Assembly: GCA_034670025.1 (NCBI GenBank)
Contig: JAXMOE010000001.1
Location: forward strand, 372,001-436,000
Direction: 5' to 3'
Length of the DNA: 64,000 nucleotides
Origin: PGYR01 sp034670025
Lineage (GTDB): Bacteria > Bacteroidota > Ignavibacteria > Kapaibacteriales > UBA2268
Position 1 is the stretch's first letter. The number at the start of each line of letters is the position of its first letter. The position numbers were made by a program, and so were the translations under genes. The notes below the pieces were generated by a model. That model saw only the letters and a program-made list of their open reading frames with translations. It searched no databases and was not told the DNA's origin. Positions 1-8,609 of this stretch are shown here, in pieces.

Positions 1-707
1 AAAGTCTCAAAAAAGAGCTTAATATGAGAGTGCATACGTACACATTCTTCACTGATATCTAATTTATCAGCTAGCATTACCATTTCCATTTGTAATCGTG
101 ATTCATCTATTTCATCATTATCAAAAACCTGAGCCACTCTTTGTCTAATTTTCTCTCGTTCTCTTGGAATTCTATCCATCTCATCTTCTTCAATAGCTTT
201 TATAAGATCATGAACATGCTTAGCACGTTTTTTAATATCTCTAACTATATTAGAACCCTCTTTCTTTCTCATGTCAATGAGTGACTTTAAAGCCCTGCTT
301 ATTGCATCACTAGTCAATTGCCATTCTAATTTAGGGTCAACTTCTGCTTCTTTTTGAACAAAGAAATTAGCAAATTCTAACATATGATCTATCTTAACAG
401 TTTCTTTTATTTTTAGCTCTTTTCTCATCTCGTCCAATTCGGATTTGACACCTTTAGCTAATTCATTGTTAATATTATACTCTTTGTTAGTTGTATCAGA
501 TTCTGTGTTTATATTTATTTTTACACTTCCTCTACTAATCGATTTTTTGACTTTGTCTCTTATGTCAAACTCTTTTTCAGTTAAGCTTTTTGGTGATCTG
601 ATATTCAAATCTAAACCACGTCCATTAACTGATCTTATCTCTACGGTTACTTTCAAACCATTCTTATTGACTTCTGCTTTACTGAAGCCAGTCATACTTA
701 ATATCAT
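1..707 (-). CDS. yicC: YicC family protein (partial, C-terminus off the window)
   Basis: This gene enters at the left edge, so only about 235 of the usual 290 or so residues are visible. The start is an ATG at 707 giving MILSMTGFSKAEV, the hallmark N-terminus of YicC proteins; the visible end (DISEECVRMHSHIKLFFET) matches the conserved C-terminal DUF1732 part. YicC proteins are cytoplasmic and have been described as endoribonucleases acting on small RNAs; that activity here is inference from family. It lies 16 bases downstream of the carbonic anhydrase gene on the same strand and is probably co-transcribed with it. Confidence 0.88.
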   Translation of the reverse strand, partial: MILSMTGFSKAEVNKNGLKVTVEIRSVNGRGLDLNIRSPKSLTEKEFDIRDKVKKSISRGSVKININTESDTTNKEYNINNELAKGVKSELDEMRKELKIKETVKIDHMLEFANFFVQKEAEVDPKLEWQLTSDAISRALKSLIDMRKKEGSNIVRDIKKRAKHVHDLIKAIEEDEMDRIPREREKIRQRVAQVFDNDEIDESRLQMEMVMLADKLDISEECVRMHSHIKLFFET

Positions 708-723
708 AAAAATCCTTTTAAAA

Positions 724-1269
724 TTAATTTTTTAATTGTTCTCTATACTCTTTTGTATAATTAACATAATTATCAGCATTTGTACTAACCCATTTTAACT
801 CTTCGTCAGTCAAATCTCTGATTATTTTAGCAGGAACTCCTGCTACCAAAACTCCTTCTGGGACTTCTTGTCCCTCTTTAACTAATGCACCAGCACCAAC
901 TAATACGTTGGAATTTACTACTGCATTATCTAATACAGTAGCACCAATTCCGATTAAACTTCTATCTCTAATTGTGCAGCCGTGTAGTGTCACTGAGTGA
1001 CCCACTGTAACGTATTTGCCTATGTTCAGTGCATATTTGTTATTAGTAACGTGCAACATACTCAAGTCTTGAATATTTGTTCCTTCACCAATACGAATGT
1101 AGTGTACATCGCCTCTTATTACACTATTGTACCACACTGAGCACTTTTCACCTAACTCTACATCTCCAACTATACGAACACCTTCGCATAGAAAAGCGCT
1201 ATCAGGAATCTTAGGTGTAATTCCTTTATAAGTTATAATACTTGCGTTATTTCCATTTTCCAATTTCAT
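724..1269 (-). CDS. gamma-class carbonic anhydrase family protein
   Basis: A 181-residue left-handed beta-helix protein of the YrdA/CaiE/PaaY group. Hexapeptide repeats run through residues 30-150. The three histidines expected to hold the catalytic metal are present: H73 in GTNIQDLSMLHV, and H91 and H96 in VTVGHSVTLHGC. The family consists of trimeric, zinc- or iron-dependent enzymes that hydrate CO2, although many members have no demonstrated activity. Length is normal. The gene sits between the lipoprotein gene upstream (11 bases) and yicC downstream, all on the minus strand. Identity as a family member is secure; the substrate is inferred. Confidence 0.9.
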   Translation of the reverse strand: MKLENGNNASIITYKGITPKIPDSAFLCEGVRIVGDVELGEKCSVWYNSVIRGDVHYIRIGEGTNIQDLSMLHVTNNKYALNIGKYVTVGHSVTLHGCTIRDRSLIGIGATVLDNAVVNSNVLVGAGALVKEGQEVPEGVLVAGVPAKIIRDLTDEELKWVSTNADNYVNYTKEYREQLKN

Positions 1270-1280
1270 AATAATTCCAA

Positions 1281-2498
1281 TTAATATGGTAATATTTTAC
1301 TAATTGCTGTTTCATCTATTCTTATTAGTCGCAATTGATCTTTACCAGAAAAATTTATTGTTCCATCATCACCTATTGCAGGGGTAAATTCAATTGGGGC
1401 AGCTTCACCAATGTCTAAACTGTGCATTAAAACTCCATCATCTCTATTCAAGTAGAAAAGACCATAAGTTTCTCTGTTTGAAGCTAAGAAAGAAATAATA
1501 TTTCCTGTAATCCATGCCGGCGTAGGAATACTATAATCATAATAAATATTCCAATTTAAATCTCCAGTAGAGCTATAAGAAAAAACACCACTCAGCATTT
1601 TTCTAAATCCAGAATCATAGGTAATTACAAGCAATTCTCCATCGTTCGACATACTTAAAAAACGGGGGAGACTTGAAATTTCTTTATCCCAATTTACTTT
1701 CCCAGTTGAGTCCAAGTAAATCACTTTTGACAATTTGTTATCTTCTAATTGCTTAGTACCACCTACAGCAATATTAATACCGTTAGTAATTGCTCCTTTC
1801 AAAAAGCGATAACCATCTGAACTAAAACGCCACTTTTCTTTTCCAAAACTATCTAAGCAAACCAGAGTATCAGTAGCACCAAAAGTTCCATTAGTCAATG
1901 TTACTAATATATTATTTTCATTAAGAGCCGAAACTTCTCCAATAATATCTGTGCCAAATTTCAGTCTATAATTTTCTTTACAATTTGTGTCAACACTAAC
2001 AAAATCACCATTTGAAGATGAAAAAATAATATTGTTAGGAAGTGATAAGGGTGTATTAAAAAACTCTAATTTGCTTGCTTCAATTATTCCTCTCTTAAAT
2101 CTTTGGTTGCCATCACTATCAATAGAATATGCAGTTCCATAATTGTCAATTGTGTAAATATTATTTGATTTATCCGATGCAAACCCTGATCCAATTACGT
2201 GACCTGAGTCTAAATTAAATTCCCATTCTTTTTCATTGCTAAACAGAGAGACTATTGTGCTATTCTCCGATGCCATAATTATTTTTTGATTAGCCAATAT
2301 ATGAGGAGGACATGTAGTCCCATATAGTGAATCTATGAGTATTTCAGAACGAATCTGATATTGAAAACCATCAACGAATTCGTAGGAATTACTTCTACCC
2401 ATTCCTCCTGATGAATTATCGAAATCCTTCGTGCCATTAGAATCTGAGCAAGACAGAAGTAATAGAGTAGTTGCAAATATTAATAAATTAATTAGCAT
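1281..2498 (-). CDS. PQQ-like beta-propeller lipoprotein
   Basis: A 405-residue predicted lipoprotein: a hydrophobic signal ends in the lipobox LLSC with C17 as the lipidated residue. The mature part shows repeated propeller blades with the W-x-F/N-x-D/S pattern (EWEFNLDSG, EKWRFSSDG, VNWDKEISS, LNWNIYYDY), typical of PQQ-like/BamB-type propellers. No catalytic residues can be pointed out, so a binding or scaffold role in the envelope is the likeliest reading. Its start overlaps the end of the SUMF1 lipoprotein gene by 11 bases, implying a shared transcript. It could be a BamB-like assembly factor, but it ends without the usual BamB context and I do not assign that name. Confidence 0.72.
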   Translation of the reverse strand: MLINLLIFATTLLLLSCSDSNGTKDFDNSSGGMGRSNSYEFVDGFQYQIRSEILIDSLYGTTCPPHILANQKIIMASENSTIVSLFSNEKEWEFNLDSGHVIGSGFASDKSNNIYTIDNYGTAYSIDSDGNQRFKRGIIEASKLEFFNTPLSLPNNIIFSSSNGDFVSVDTNCKENYRLKFGTDIIGEVSALNENNILVTLTNGTFGATDTLVCLDSFGKEKWRFSSDGYRFLKGAITNGINIAVGGTKQLEDNKLSKVIYLDSTGKVNWDKEISSLPRFLSMSNDGELLVITYDSGFRKMLSGVFSYSSTGDLNWNIYYDYSIPTPAWITGNIISFLASNRETYGLFYLNRDDGVLMHSLDIGEAAPIEFTPAIGDDGTINFSGKDQLRLIRIDETAISKILPY

Positions 2499-3525
2499 TT
2501 CTTACTAACCTCAAGCCAATTGATTTCAAATCAAATTTCTTTATTGACCTATTAGTTGATCTTGCATAATTAAAACCATCTTGATATGACCCACCTCTAA
2601 CTACATGACGAGTTCCGTCGGAAGGACCAGTTGGATTTTCTTGACTATTTTGTGAATAATAACTAGGAGAATAAAAGTCCCAACACCATTCCCACAAGTT
2701 TCCATGTACGTCATAAAGTCCATTATCGTTAGCATTCTTTTCTCCAATCTTATGTTTATTCAGACCAGAATTGCTATCATAAAAACCCATTTCATTTATA
2801 TTTCCTGTACCAGAAAAATCTGTATCAAAATCTCCCTTACATAAGAATTCCCATTCAGCTTCAGTTGGTAGTCTCCATCCATTTGAGCTATAATCAAAAT
2901 CGACTTGATTGCCATTTATCATATAAGCAGGAGCTAATCCATAGATTGTAGACATTCTATTTGCAAATGCAACTGCTTGATTCCATGATATACTATCTTT
3001 TGGATAATTTCTCATTTCTAAGGCAACAACAATTGAATCCATTACCTGATGCCAAAGCAAATTGGTAACTTCATGCGAAAATACAATCAATTCATTTGTG
3101 ATGTTAACTTTGTGTACCGGCGTTTCATCTGAAAAACCAGTTATACTACCCATCATAAATTCACCAGACTCTACAATTGTTGTGTCATAATTTGGGGTAA
3201 GATTTACTTCAAAAGGTATTGAATTAGTTTTGTCTGCACCAATAATTAATGCAATTTCTGAGTCTTCTAATATTGTTAAAGGAACAAATGTAAATTCTGT
3301 ATTAGTATGATGAACTACTTGATATGCAAACTCATCTGAAATTGATACTATTACTATTTCACCAGAGTTAAAGCCAATGCCATGCACAGTAACAGTGTCA
3401 TAAAGAAATGAGTTTTGATTAGAGATTGAATTTATCTCAAATGTGTTGTTATTTACAATTTCTGCCTCATCAGTACATGAGGTAATTGAAATTATAATTA
3501 AAAATAAAAAAAGTATTGATTTCAT
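2488..3525 (-). CDS. lipoprotein with IPT/TIG and SUMF1 (formylglycine-enzyme-like) domains
   Basis: A 345-residue protein with lipoprotein signal (lipobox ITSC, C17), an IPT/TIG-like beta-sandwich at about residues 30-110, and a SUMF1/FGE-sulfatase domain from about 115 to the end. Diagnostic FGE stretches are GEFMMGS, RLPTEAEWEF, GLYDVHGNLWEWCWD and RHVVRGGSYQDG near the C-terminus. The paired cysteines that true formylglycine-generating enzymes carry after the VRGGS(Y/W) motif are absent (QDGFNYARSTNRS instead), so sulfatase activation is unlikely and a binding or structural role is more probable. It is the first gene of a minus-strand pair with the propeller lipoprotein; the two overlap by 11 bases. 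Confidence 0.85.
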   Translation of the reverse strand: MKSILFLFLIIISITSCTDEAEIVNNNTFEINSISNQNSFLYDTVTVHGIGFNSGEIVIVSISDEFAYQVVHHTNTEFTFVPLTILEDSEIALIIGADKTNSIPFEVNLTPNYDTTIVESGEFMMGSITGFSDETPVHKVNITNELIVFSHEVTNLLWHQVMDSIVVALEMRNYPKDSISWNQAVAFANRMSTIYGLAPAYMINGNQVDFDYSSNGWRLPTEAEWEFLCKGDFDTDFSGTGNINEMGFYDSNSGLNKHKIGEKNANDNGLYDVHGNLWEWCWDFYSPSYYSQNSQENPTGPSDGTRHVVRGGSYQDGFNYARSTNRSIKKFDLKSIGLRLVRNAN

Positions 3526-3607
3526 ATTTAAATTAAATAGTATTCAAAGTATAATTTGATTACAAATTTAACAAATATTATAGAGATAGGTAAGTTATAT
3601 TAATAAA

Positions 3608-4159
3608 CTAATGACGAATGCGACCAAATCCAGCGAAAGTTCTAGCCAAATAGGAGTTTCTTAAATCTTGAATTATTACGCCTTTCGACGTTGATGCATG
3701 GATTACTTTATTTGAGCCAACATAGATACCCACATGACCAACTCCACTGCCACGACGGAAGAAAACCAAATCACCAACTGCTTTTTCATTTGATTTCACC
3801 CTAACAGTTGATGCAAATTGCTGTTTTGAAGTTCTTGGTAACTTTACTCCCAAATCTTTGTAAACATTGAGCACAAAGCCAGAGCAGTCTATACCGCTTC
3901 TTGTTGTGCCTCCATATTTATAAGGAGTCCCTAACCACTTTTTTGATGAAGAAAGAAGACGCCCTTCAAAATGATTACTCTTATTATCTTCCCTCATTTC
4001 TTGTTCTAGGGCTTCTATTATTTTCTTACTACCATCATATACCAAATGGCCGTAAGTTTTAATAGAATCTATATCTTCTGAAGTAAATCTAACATAAGAA
4101 CTACAACTCCAAAGGAATACTATTAAACCAAAAGTTAATATGACTTTTTTGAAGCTCAT
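3608..4159 (-). CDS. C40 family (NlpC/P60) peptidase lipoprotein
   Basis: A 183-residue cell-wall peptidase anchored as a lipoprotein (lipobox LWSC, C19). The NlpC/P60 domain occupies residues 75-183 with the catalytic triad visible: C92 in GIDCSGF, H142 in GVGHVGIYV and H154 in VIHAS. Such enzymes cut D-gamma-glutamyl-meso-DAP bonds in peptidoglycan stem peptides in the periplasm, which fits the DAP pathway gene dapF elsewhere in the window. Its ATG overlaps the TGA of an upstream 38-codon reading frame (ATGA arrangement), so translation is probably coupled to that small gene. Closest named relatives are the Spr/MepS-type endopeptidases; the precise bond is inferred. Confidence 0.92.
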   Translation of the reverse strand: MSFKKVILTFGLIVFLWSCSSYVRFTSEDIDSIKTYGHLVYDGSKKIIEALEQEMREDNKSNHFEGRLLSSSKKWLGTPYKYGGTTRSGIDCSGFVLNVYKDLGVKLPRTSKQQFASTVRVKSNEKAVGDLVFFRRGSGVGHVGIYVGSNKVIHASTSKGVIIQDLRNSYLARTFAGFGRIRH

Positions 4160-4272
4160 TTTTCAATGTCTTCACTTATTGGTAGTACTTTTAGAGTCTT
4201 AACAAATTTTTGAGAAGTGTTAAGTAATAACAAAATAGAACCAAAAAATAGTATGTAAGCTAAAATCATCAT
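4156..4272 (-). CDS. 38-residue single-pass membrane protein
   Basis: A short reading frame with ATG at 4272 (after an in-frame TGA at 4279-4281) and TGA at 4156-4158. It encodes about 38 residues: a hydrophobic stretch (MMILAYILFFGSILLLL) followed by a polar tail ending in EDIEK. The stop codon overlaps the ATG of the NlpC/P60 peptidase gene in an ATGA arrangement typical of translational coupling. No clear Shine-Dalgarno sequence is seen. I do not recognise a family. The overlap and the clean hydrophobic-then-charged layout argue that it is a real small membrane protein, perhaps coupled to or modulating the peptidase; the alternative is a leader frame used only for coupling. Confidence 0.5.
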   Translation of the reverse strand: MMILAYILFFGSILLLLNTSQKFVKTLKVLPISEDIEK

Positions 4273-4342
4273 AAGGCATCAAATTGTATTTGTTAATAAG
4301 ATATGCTTAGTTAACTACAATATTTATGCCATAATTTAACTA

Positions 4343-5053
4343 TTAGGTGAGGTTATGTTCAAAAGCAGCTATTAGGTCTTTAATTGATATATTATTGGGA
4401 GAAATAGCATTGATTGGAATTGCAGTTTTGAGTGTGAAATCCTTGAGTCTCTTGATTTTATTTTCGTCATCAGACACAAATTTAGCAATTTTTTCAAATC
4501 CATAGTCTAATAATATTGATCCATGTTGTAGCAAGGTATCACCAAATAAACGCTGTGCAGAGCCAACTATTTTTTTATTATCAAAAGTTAGCTCATATCT
4601 CGCAGAAGATGCGAAACATGAAACCGACCTTTCATCAGATTTATAAAAATTTTTGAAATCAGGGTTGGTTTTTACAAAGTCAACTTCTACACCTAAAGAA
4701 TAGAGTACTTCAGCAATTATCTGATGTATTTCTTTGTATAAATCTTGTTTGTTTTTTCGGTCATTAACTTTTGTTATTACTGAATAAGTCAGCTCGTTTG
4801 CGTGTAAGACAGCTCTGCCGCCAGTTGGTCTTCTGACTATATCAATATTGTTTTCGGCTAACTTAACTTTGTTGATTTCATCTTCTTTCTGATTGTACCC
4901 TAGAGACAAACACCAAGGTTGCCAGCTATATAGTCTGAATATAGGTGTATCGTTTAGCTTAAAGTTTTGAGCTAAATCATAGTCTTTTTCCATATTGAAA
5001 AGACCCTCTCTGGGAGGGTCTATTATCAAATTATATTTTTCTTTTTCAATCAA
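4343..5053 (-). CDS. biotin/lipoate A/B protein ligase family protein
   Basis: A 236-residue cytoplasmic protein of the LplA/LipM fold. The signature RRPTGGRAVLH lies at residues 74-84 and the conserved lysine region KKIVGSAQ at about 160-167, followed by LLQHGSILLD. The family attaches or transfers lipoate or octanoate onto E2 and GcvH lipoyl domains; at this length it lacks the extra C-terminal domain of classical LplA, so it may be an octanoyltransferase/amidotransferase or a two-part ligase. The start is a TTG at 5053, three bases after the rocD stop; the next ATG (4993) would cut into the conserved N-terminus, so a coupled TTG start is preferred. Confidence 0.85.
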   Translation of the reverse strand: MIEKEKYNLIIDPPREGLFNMEKDYDLAQNFKLNDTPIFRLYSWQPWCLSLGYNQKEDEINKVKLAENNIDIVRRPTGGRAVLHANELTYSVITKVNDRKNKQDLYKEIHQIIAEVLYSLGVEVDFVKTNPDFKNFYKSDERSVSCFASSARYELTFDNKKIVGSAQRLFGDTLLQHGSILLDYGFEKIAKFVSDDENKIKRLKDFTLKTAIPINAISPNNISIKDLIAAFEHNLT

Positions 5054-5055
5054 GA

Positions 5056-6252
5056 TTATGAATGTTTTTCAATTACAGTTTTTATTTTTTCAAATGCCCA
5101 ATCAATCTCATCTCTTGTAATTACCAAAGGTGGTGCTATTCTGATAACGTAATCGTGGGTTTCTTTACACAAAACTCCAAGAGCCATCAAATCTTCGCAA
5201 TACTTACGAGCATTTTCTGTTAACTCTAACCCGATCCACAGTCCTTTACCTCTTACATCTTTTATTTTATCACTCTCTATTGACTCGAGTAATTCCATAA
5301 AGTATTTGCCATTTTCATAAGACTTTTCAACTAGGTTTTCGTTTTCTATAACTTCTAATGCAGCGTGAGCAACAGCAGCTCCTAATGGATTGCCACCGAA
5401 TGTACTTCCGTGGTCACCAGGGCCAAATACTCCTAATACATCTTTGTCAGAAAGTACAGCGGATACTGGATAGAAACCACCCGAAAGTGCTTTACCTATA
5501 ATTACCATGTCAGGTCTGATTTTTTCATACTGATGGGCGAATAGCATTCCACTTCTTCCTAAACCAGACTGAATTTCATCAAATGCAAGTAGAATATTAT
5601 GCTCATCGCACAACTCTCTCAACTGCTTCAGATAACCATCGGGAGGTATTACTATTCCCGCTTCACCTTGAATTGGCTCAACCATAATACAGCAAGTATT
5701 CTCATTGATAAGTTCTTTAACAGAGTCTATGTTACCAAATTCAGACACTTTGAAACCAGGTGCAAAAGGGCCAAATTCCTTTTTGTATTGTTCATCAGTA
5801 GAAAATCCAACTATAGTAGTAGTTCTTCCGTGAAAGTTATTACTAGCAACAATTATTTCTGCTTTATCTTTTTCAATATTTTTATTTCTATAACCCCAAC
5901 GTCTTGCTGCTTTTATTGCAGTTTCAACTGCTTCCGCACCAGAGTTCATAGGCAAAGACATGTCAAAACCAGTCATATCGTGCAGCTTTTTGTAAAGCTT
6001 AGGAAGTTGATCATTTCTGAACGCACGACTGGTGATGGTTACCTTCTCTGCTTGTTCTTTGAAAACAGATAATATACTTGGGTTACAATGACCTTGATTC
6101 ACTGATGAATAAGCAGCCAAGCAATCTAAATATTTATTTCCTTCTACGTCGTAAAGCCAAACACCTTCAGCTTTACTTATTACTACATCTAAAGGATTAT
6201 AATTCCTTGCACCGTACTTTTCTTCTATGTCTATATATTCTTTAGTATTCAT
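5056..6252 (-). CDS. rocD: ornithine aminotransferase
   Basis: A 398-residue class-III PLP aminotransferase. The Schiff-base lysine is K254 in IIGKALSGGF, the PLP-ring aspartate is D225 in LLAFDEIQSG, and the family stretches MNSGAEAVETAIK, FHGRTTTIVGFS and STFGGNPLGAAVA are present. It converts L-ornithine plus 2-oxoglutarate to glutamate 5-semialdehyde plus glutamate, linking arginine and proline metabolism. Length and motifs match bacterial and eukaryotic OAT rather than acetylornithine aminotransferase, but the two are close and a role in arginine synthesis cannot be fully excluded. It lies 19 bases after queD and 2 bases before the ligase gene. Confidence 0.92.
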   Translation of the reverse strand: MNTKEYIDIEEKYGARNYNPLDVVISKAEGVWLYDVEGNKYLDCLAAYSSVNQGHCNPSILSVFKEQAEKVTITSRAFRNDQLPKLYKKLHDMTGFDMSLPMNSGAEAVETAIKAARRWGYRNKNIEKDKAEIIVASNNFHGRTTTIVGFSTDEQYKKEFGPFAPGFKVSEFGNIDSVKELINENTCCIMVEPIQGEAGIVIPPDGYLKQLRELCDEHNILLAFDEIQSGLGRSGMLFAHQYEKIRPDMVIIGKALSGGFYPVSAVLSDKDVLGVFGPGDHGSTFGGNPLGAAVAHAALEVIENENLVEKSYENGKYFMELLESIESDKIKDVRGKGLWIGLELTENARKYCEDLMALGVLCKETHDYVIRIAPPLVITRDEIDWAFEKIKTVIEKHS

Positions 6253-6271
6253 ATCTGTTTTACTTTTTTAT

Positions 6272-6691
6272 TTATAAATTTGATTCTGATTCAGCCCAAG
6301 CATCTATTGTTTCATATATTCTGATTTTGATAAAACTTATGTTGTCAAAAGCAGACATTTTTGGTTTTAAATATTCGAGTATATGTTTACTAATGTCTTC
6401 TGCAGTAGAAAAATCATCCATTACATACTTTTTAAATCCTTTCGAATCTAAAAAATCTATAATTTCCGTATCATTAGAGTCAACCAAAAATGCATGGTCA
6501 AGTTGCGAAAGTAGGGGATTAACAAGTTTGTCAATATCATAGAAGTCAATCAACATTCTATTTTCATTGACTTCGCCTTCCAAAACTACTAACATCTTGT
6601 AGCTGTGTCCGTGTATATTGATACAGTCACCTTCGTGGAATGGGAGTCTGTGACTCATTTCCCAATTGTATTCTTTACCTATTCTAACCAT
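6272..6691 (-). CDS. queD: 6-carboxy-5,6,7,8-tetrahydropterin synthase (QueD)
   Basis: A 139-residue T-fold enzyme. Zinc-binding histidines (H14, H27, H29) and the catalytic cysteine (C23) are seen in HRLPFHEGDCINIHGHSY; the downstream LIDFYDID, LDHAFL and STAEDISKHI segments are typical. It makes 6-carboxytetrahydropterin from dihydroneopterin triphosphate, the second step of 7-deazaguanine (queuosine precursor) synthesis. It overlaps the 3' end of queF by 8 bases, so the two queuosine genes are translated from one message. The PTPS paralogue family for folate or biopterin is the alternative; the Cys and the queF linkage favour QueD. Confidence 0.93.
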   Translation of the reverse strand: MVRIGKEYNWEMSHRLPFHEGDCINIHGHSYKMLVVLEGEVNENRMLIDFYDIDKLVNPLLSQLDHAFLVDSNDTEIIDFLDSKGFKKYVMDDFSTAEDISKHILEYLKPKMSAFDNISFIKIRIYETIDAWAESESNL

Positions 6692-7034
6692 CGATCTCTT
6701 TTATATGACTTGCTGTTATTACTGAGTTCATACCACCACGTGTACCCCACTCACTTATTATCTCGATTTCGATAGGATCTAATAATTTTACCAAATCATC
6801 TAAAATTTGGTTAGTTATTTCTTCATAAAAAATACCCTTGTCTCTGTAGTCTAAGAAATAATATTTTAATGACTTAAGTTCTACACAAACTTTATCGGGA
6901 ACATAATTTACAATTATATTACCAAAGTCAGGTAAACCAGTCATAGGACAAACTGATGTGAACTCTGGGTTCTCGTGAGTTATAGTAAAAAATCTTCCTG
7001 GCCTTGGATTCTCAAATGTTTCTAAGTTATTCAT
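6684..7034 (-). CDS. queF: preQ1 synthase / 7-cyano-7-deazaguanine reductase (QueF)
   Basis: A 116-residue type-I (short) QueF. The catalytic cysteine is C29 in SVCPMTGLPDFG, and the substrate-binding CVELKSLKYYFLDYRDKG segment follows. It reduces preQ0 to preQ1 with NADPH in the cytoplasm; preQ1 is then inserted in tRNA by Tgt (not in this window). It heads a minus-strand run queF-queD-rocD-ligase. A sequence matching the Bacteroidota -7 element (TATTTTTG) lies at 7070-7077 about 36 bases upstream, but without a well-spaced -33 partner, so I do not call it as a promoter. Confidence 0.94.
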   Translation of the reverse strand: MNNLETFENPRPGRFFTITHENPEFTSVCPMTGLPDFGNIIVNYVPDKVCVELKSLKYYFLDYRDKGIFYEEITNQILDDLVKLLDPIEIEIISEWGTRGGMNSVITASHIKEIDG

Positions 7035-7139
7035 TTTTCTATTTAGTATATTTGTTAATATTCATACTGCAAAAATAAAGAATAGTGATGAATAATAATA
7101 GACTCAGCAATTATTAATATAAAGCTAAAGTTAAAAAAG

Positions 7140-8609
7140 ATGGCACTAAAAAAAGAACTTACAATAGAAGAACAATTAGATTTATTCAAAAATGGTACTA
7201 AGCCGGTATTATTAGATAAACCATGCGTATTGGGTGATGGGATTCATAGTCAAAGTAGATTGTTGAATGATAATTATATTGACCATTACAAACAATTATT
7301 ATTAGAAAAAGAGTGTGTGAAGTTTGTACCGGCATCGGGTGCAGCTACTCGCATGTTCAAAGACTTAGTTGTCTTGAAAAATACAGTCAAATATCCAAGT
7401 ATTGAATATTTAGAAACATCGGATATAGATTCAAAGGATGATTTGATAAGAATGTTTAACAACTTAAAAACATTGCCTTTTTACAAGAAACTAAAAAAGA
7501 AAATAGGTAAAGGTGTCAACCTATCTAAAATTGATAAATCTTCTGATCTTTCAGAGATTATAAATGCATTGTTAGCGGAAGACCAATTAGACTTTTTAAA
7601 TAAACCCAAAGCTTTAATACCGTTTCACAGATACTTTGGGGTAACAAGAACTCCAGTTTATGAGCATATTCAAGAATCCAAAGAATATTTGCTAAATAAT
7701 GGACAATTATCAATTCACTTTACTGTTTCGGCCGAGCATATGAAAAAAGTTCAAAAGAAACTTAAAAAAATTGTAAAAAATGAAGTTTTCAATATCAACT
7801 GGTCCGCCAGTACACAAGACTCGAGTACAGATACAATAGCAGTAGATGAAAATAATCAGCCAGTTTTAGATGGCTATGGTAAAACCTTAACTAGACCTGG
7901 TGGTCACGGTGCATTAATATTTAATCTCAATGATTTGGAGTTTGATGTAGTCCATATAAAAAATATAGATAATGTTATTACAGTCCCGAATAATAGAGAA
8001 GCCAATAAATATAAACAAAGAATGTTAGGTTACTTTCATTCTGTACAAAGTCAATTATTTCAATTTGCTCAACAGTTGGAACAAGATGAAGATGATAAAG
8101 CAATTAGAAAAGAAATTTCTCATTTTTATCAAGATGAATTTTTTATAAAAATTGACAAAGATGAAGATTTAGTTAAACTTATAAACAGACCACTTCGGGT
8201 TTGTGCTATGGTTAAAAATGAAGGTCAGCCAGGTGGAGGTCCATATTTTATTGATAATAATGGCAATGTAACAACTCAGATAGTAGAAGCGGCACAAATT
8301 GATATTACATTAGGCAAAAATGAAGTAAATATGAACAAGTCAACGCATTTCAACCCCGTTGACATAATTTGTGGACTCACAAATTATAACGGAGAAAAAT
8401 TTGATTTACTTAATTTTGTCGATTCAGAATCTTACTTTATAACAACTAAAACTCATGATGGTAAAACAATAAAGGCGTTAGAGTTGCCAGGACTTTGGAA
8501 TGGTGGAATGTCTGATTGGAATACCATTTTTGTAGAAATGCCAAAGGAATATTTCAATCCAGTGAAAACAGTATTTGATTTGTTAGATCCCAGAAGAGTA
8601 ATTAAGTAA
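7140..8609 (+). CDS. DUF4301 family protein
   Basis: A 489-residue cytoplasmic protein I recognise as DUF4301, a family largely restricted to Bacteroidota. Conserved points are FVPASGAATRMFK (residues 62-74), RPGGHGALI (252-260) and IKNIDNVITVP (273 on). The glycine-rich N-terminal loop and the later GGHGAL and NIDN motifs resemble the layout of nucleotide-sugar pyrophosphorylases, which suggests a nucleotidyltransferase-like fold; this is inference and no substrate is known. It is a single plus-strand gene flanked by divergent queF and convergent rdgB, whose 3' end it overlaps by 8 bases. Confidence 0.85.
   Translation: MALKKELTIEEQLDLFKNGTKPVLLDKPCVLGDGIHSQSRLLNDNYIDHYKQLLLEKECVKFVPASGAATRMFKDLVVLKNTVKYPSIEYLETSDIDSKDDLIRMFNNLKTLPFYKKLKKKIGKGVNLSKIDKSSDLSEIINALLAEDQLDFLNKPKALIPFHRYFGVTRTPVYEHIQESKEYLLNNGQLSIHFTVSAEHMKKVQKKLKKIVKNEVFNINWSASTQDSSTDTIAVDENNQPVLDGYGKTLTRPGGHGALIFNLNDLEFDVVHIKNIDNVITVPNNREANKYKQRMLGYFHSVQSQLFQFAQQLEQDEDDKAIRKEISHFYQDEFFIKIDKDEDLVKLINRPLRVCAMVKNEGQPGGGPYFIDNNGNVTTQIVEAAQIDITLGKNEVNMNKSTHFNPVDIICGLTNYNGEKFDLLNFVDSESYFITTKTHDGKTIKALELPGLWNGGMSDWNTIFVEMPKEYFNPVKTVFDLLDPRRVIK

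Noticed and set aside
5599..6072. 157-codon plus-strand frame opposite rocD
   Set aside because: Lies wholly inside a clear aminotransferase gene on the other strand; composition is that of an antisense shadow.
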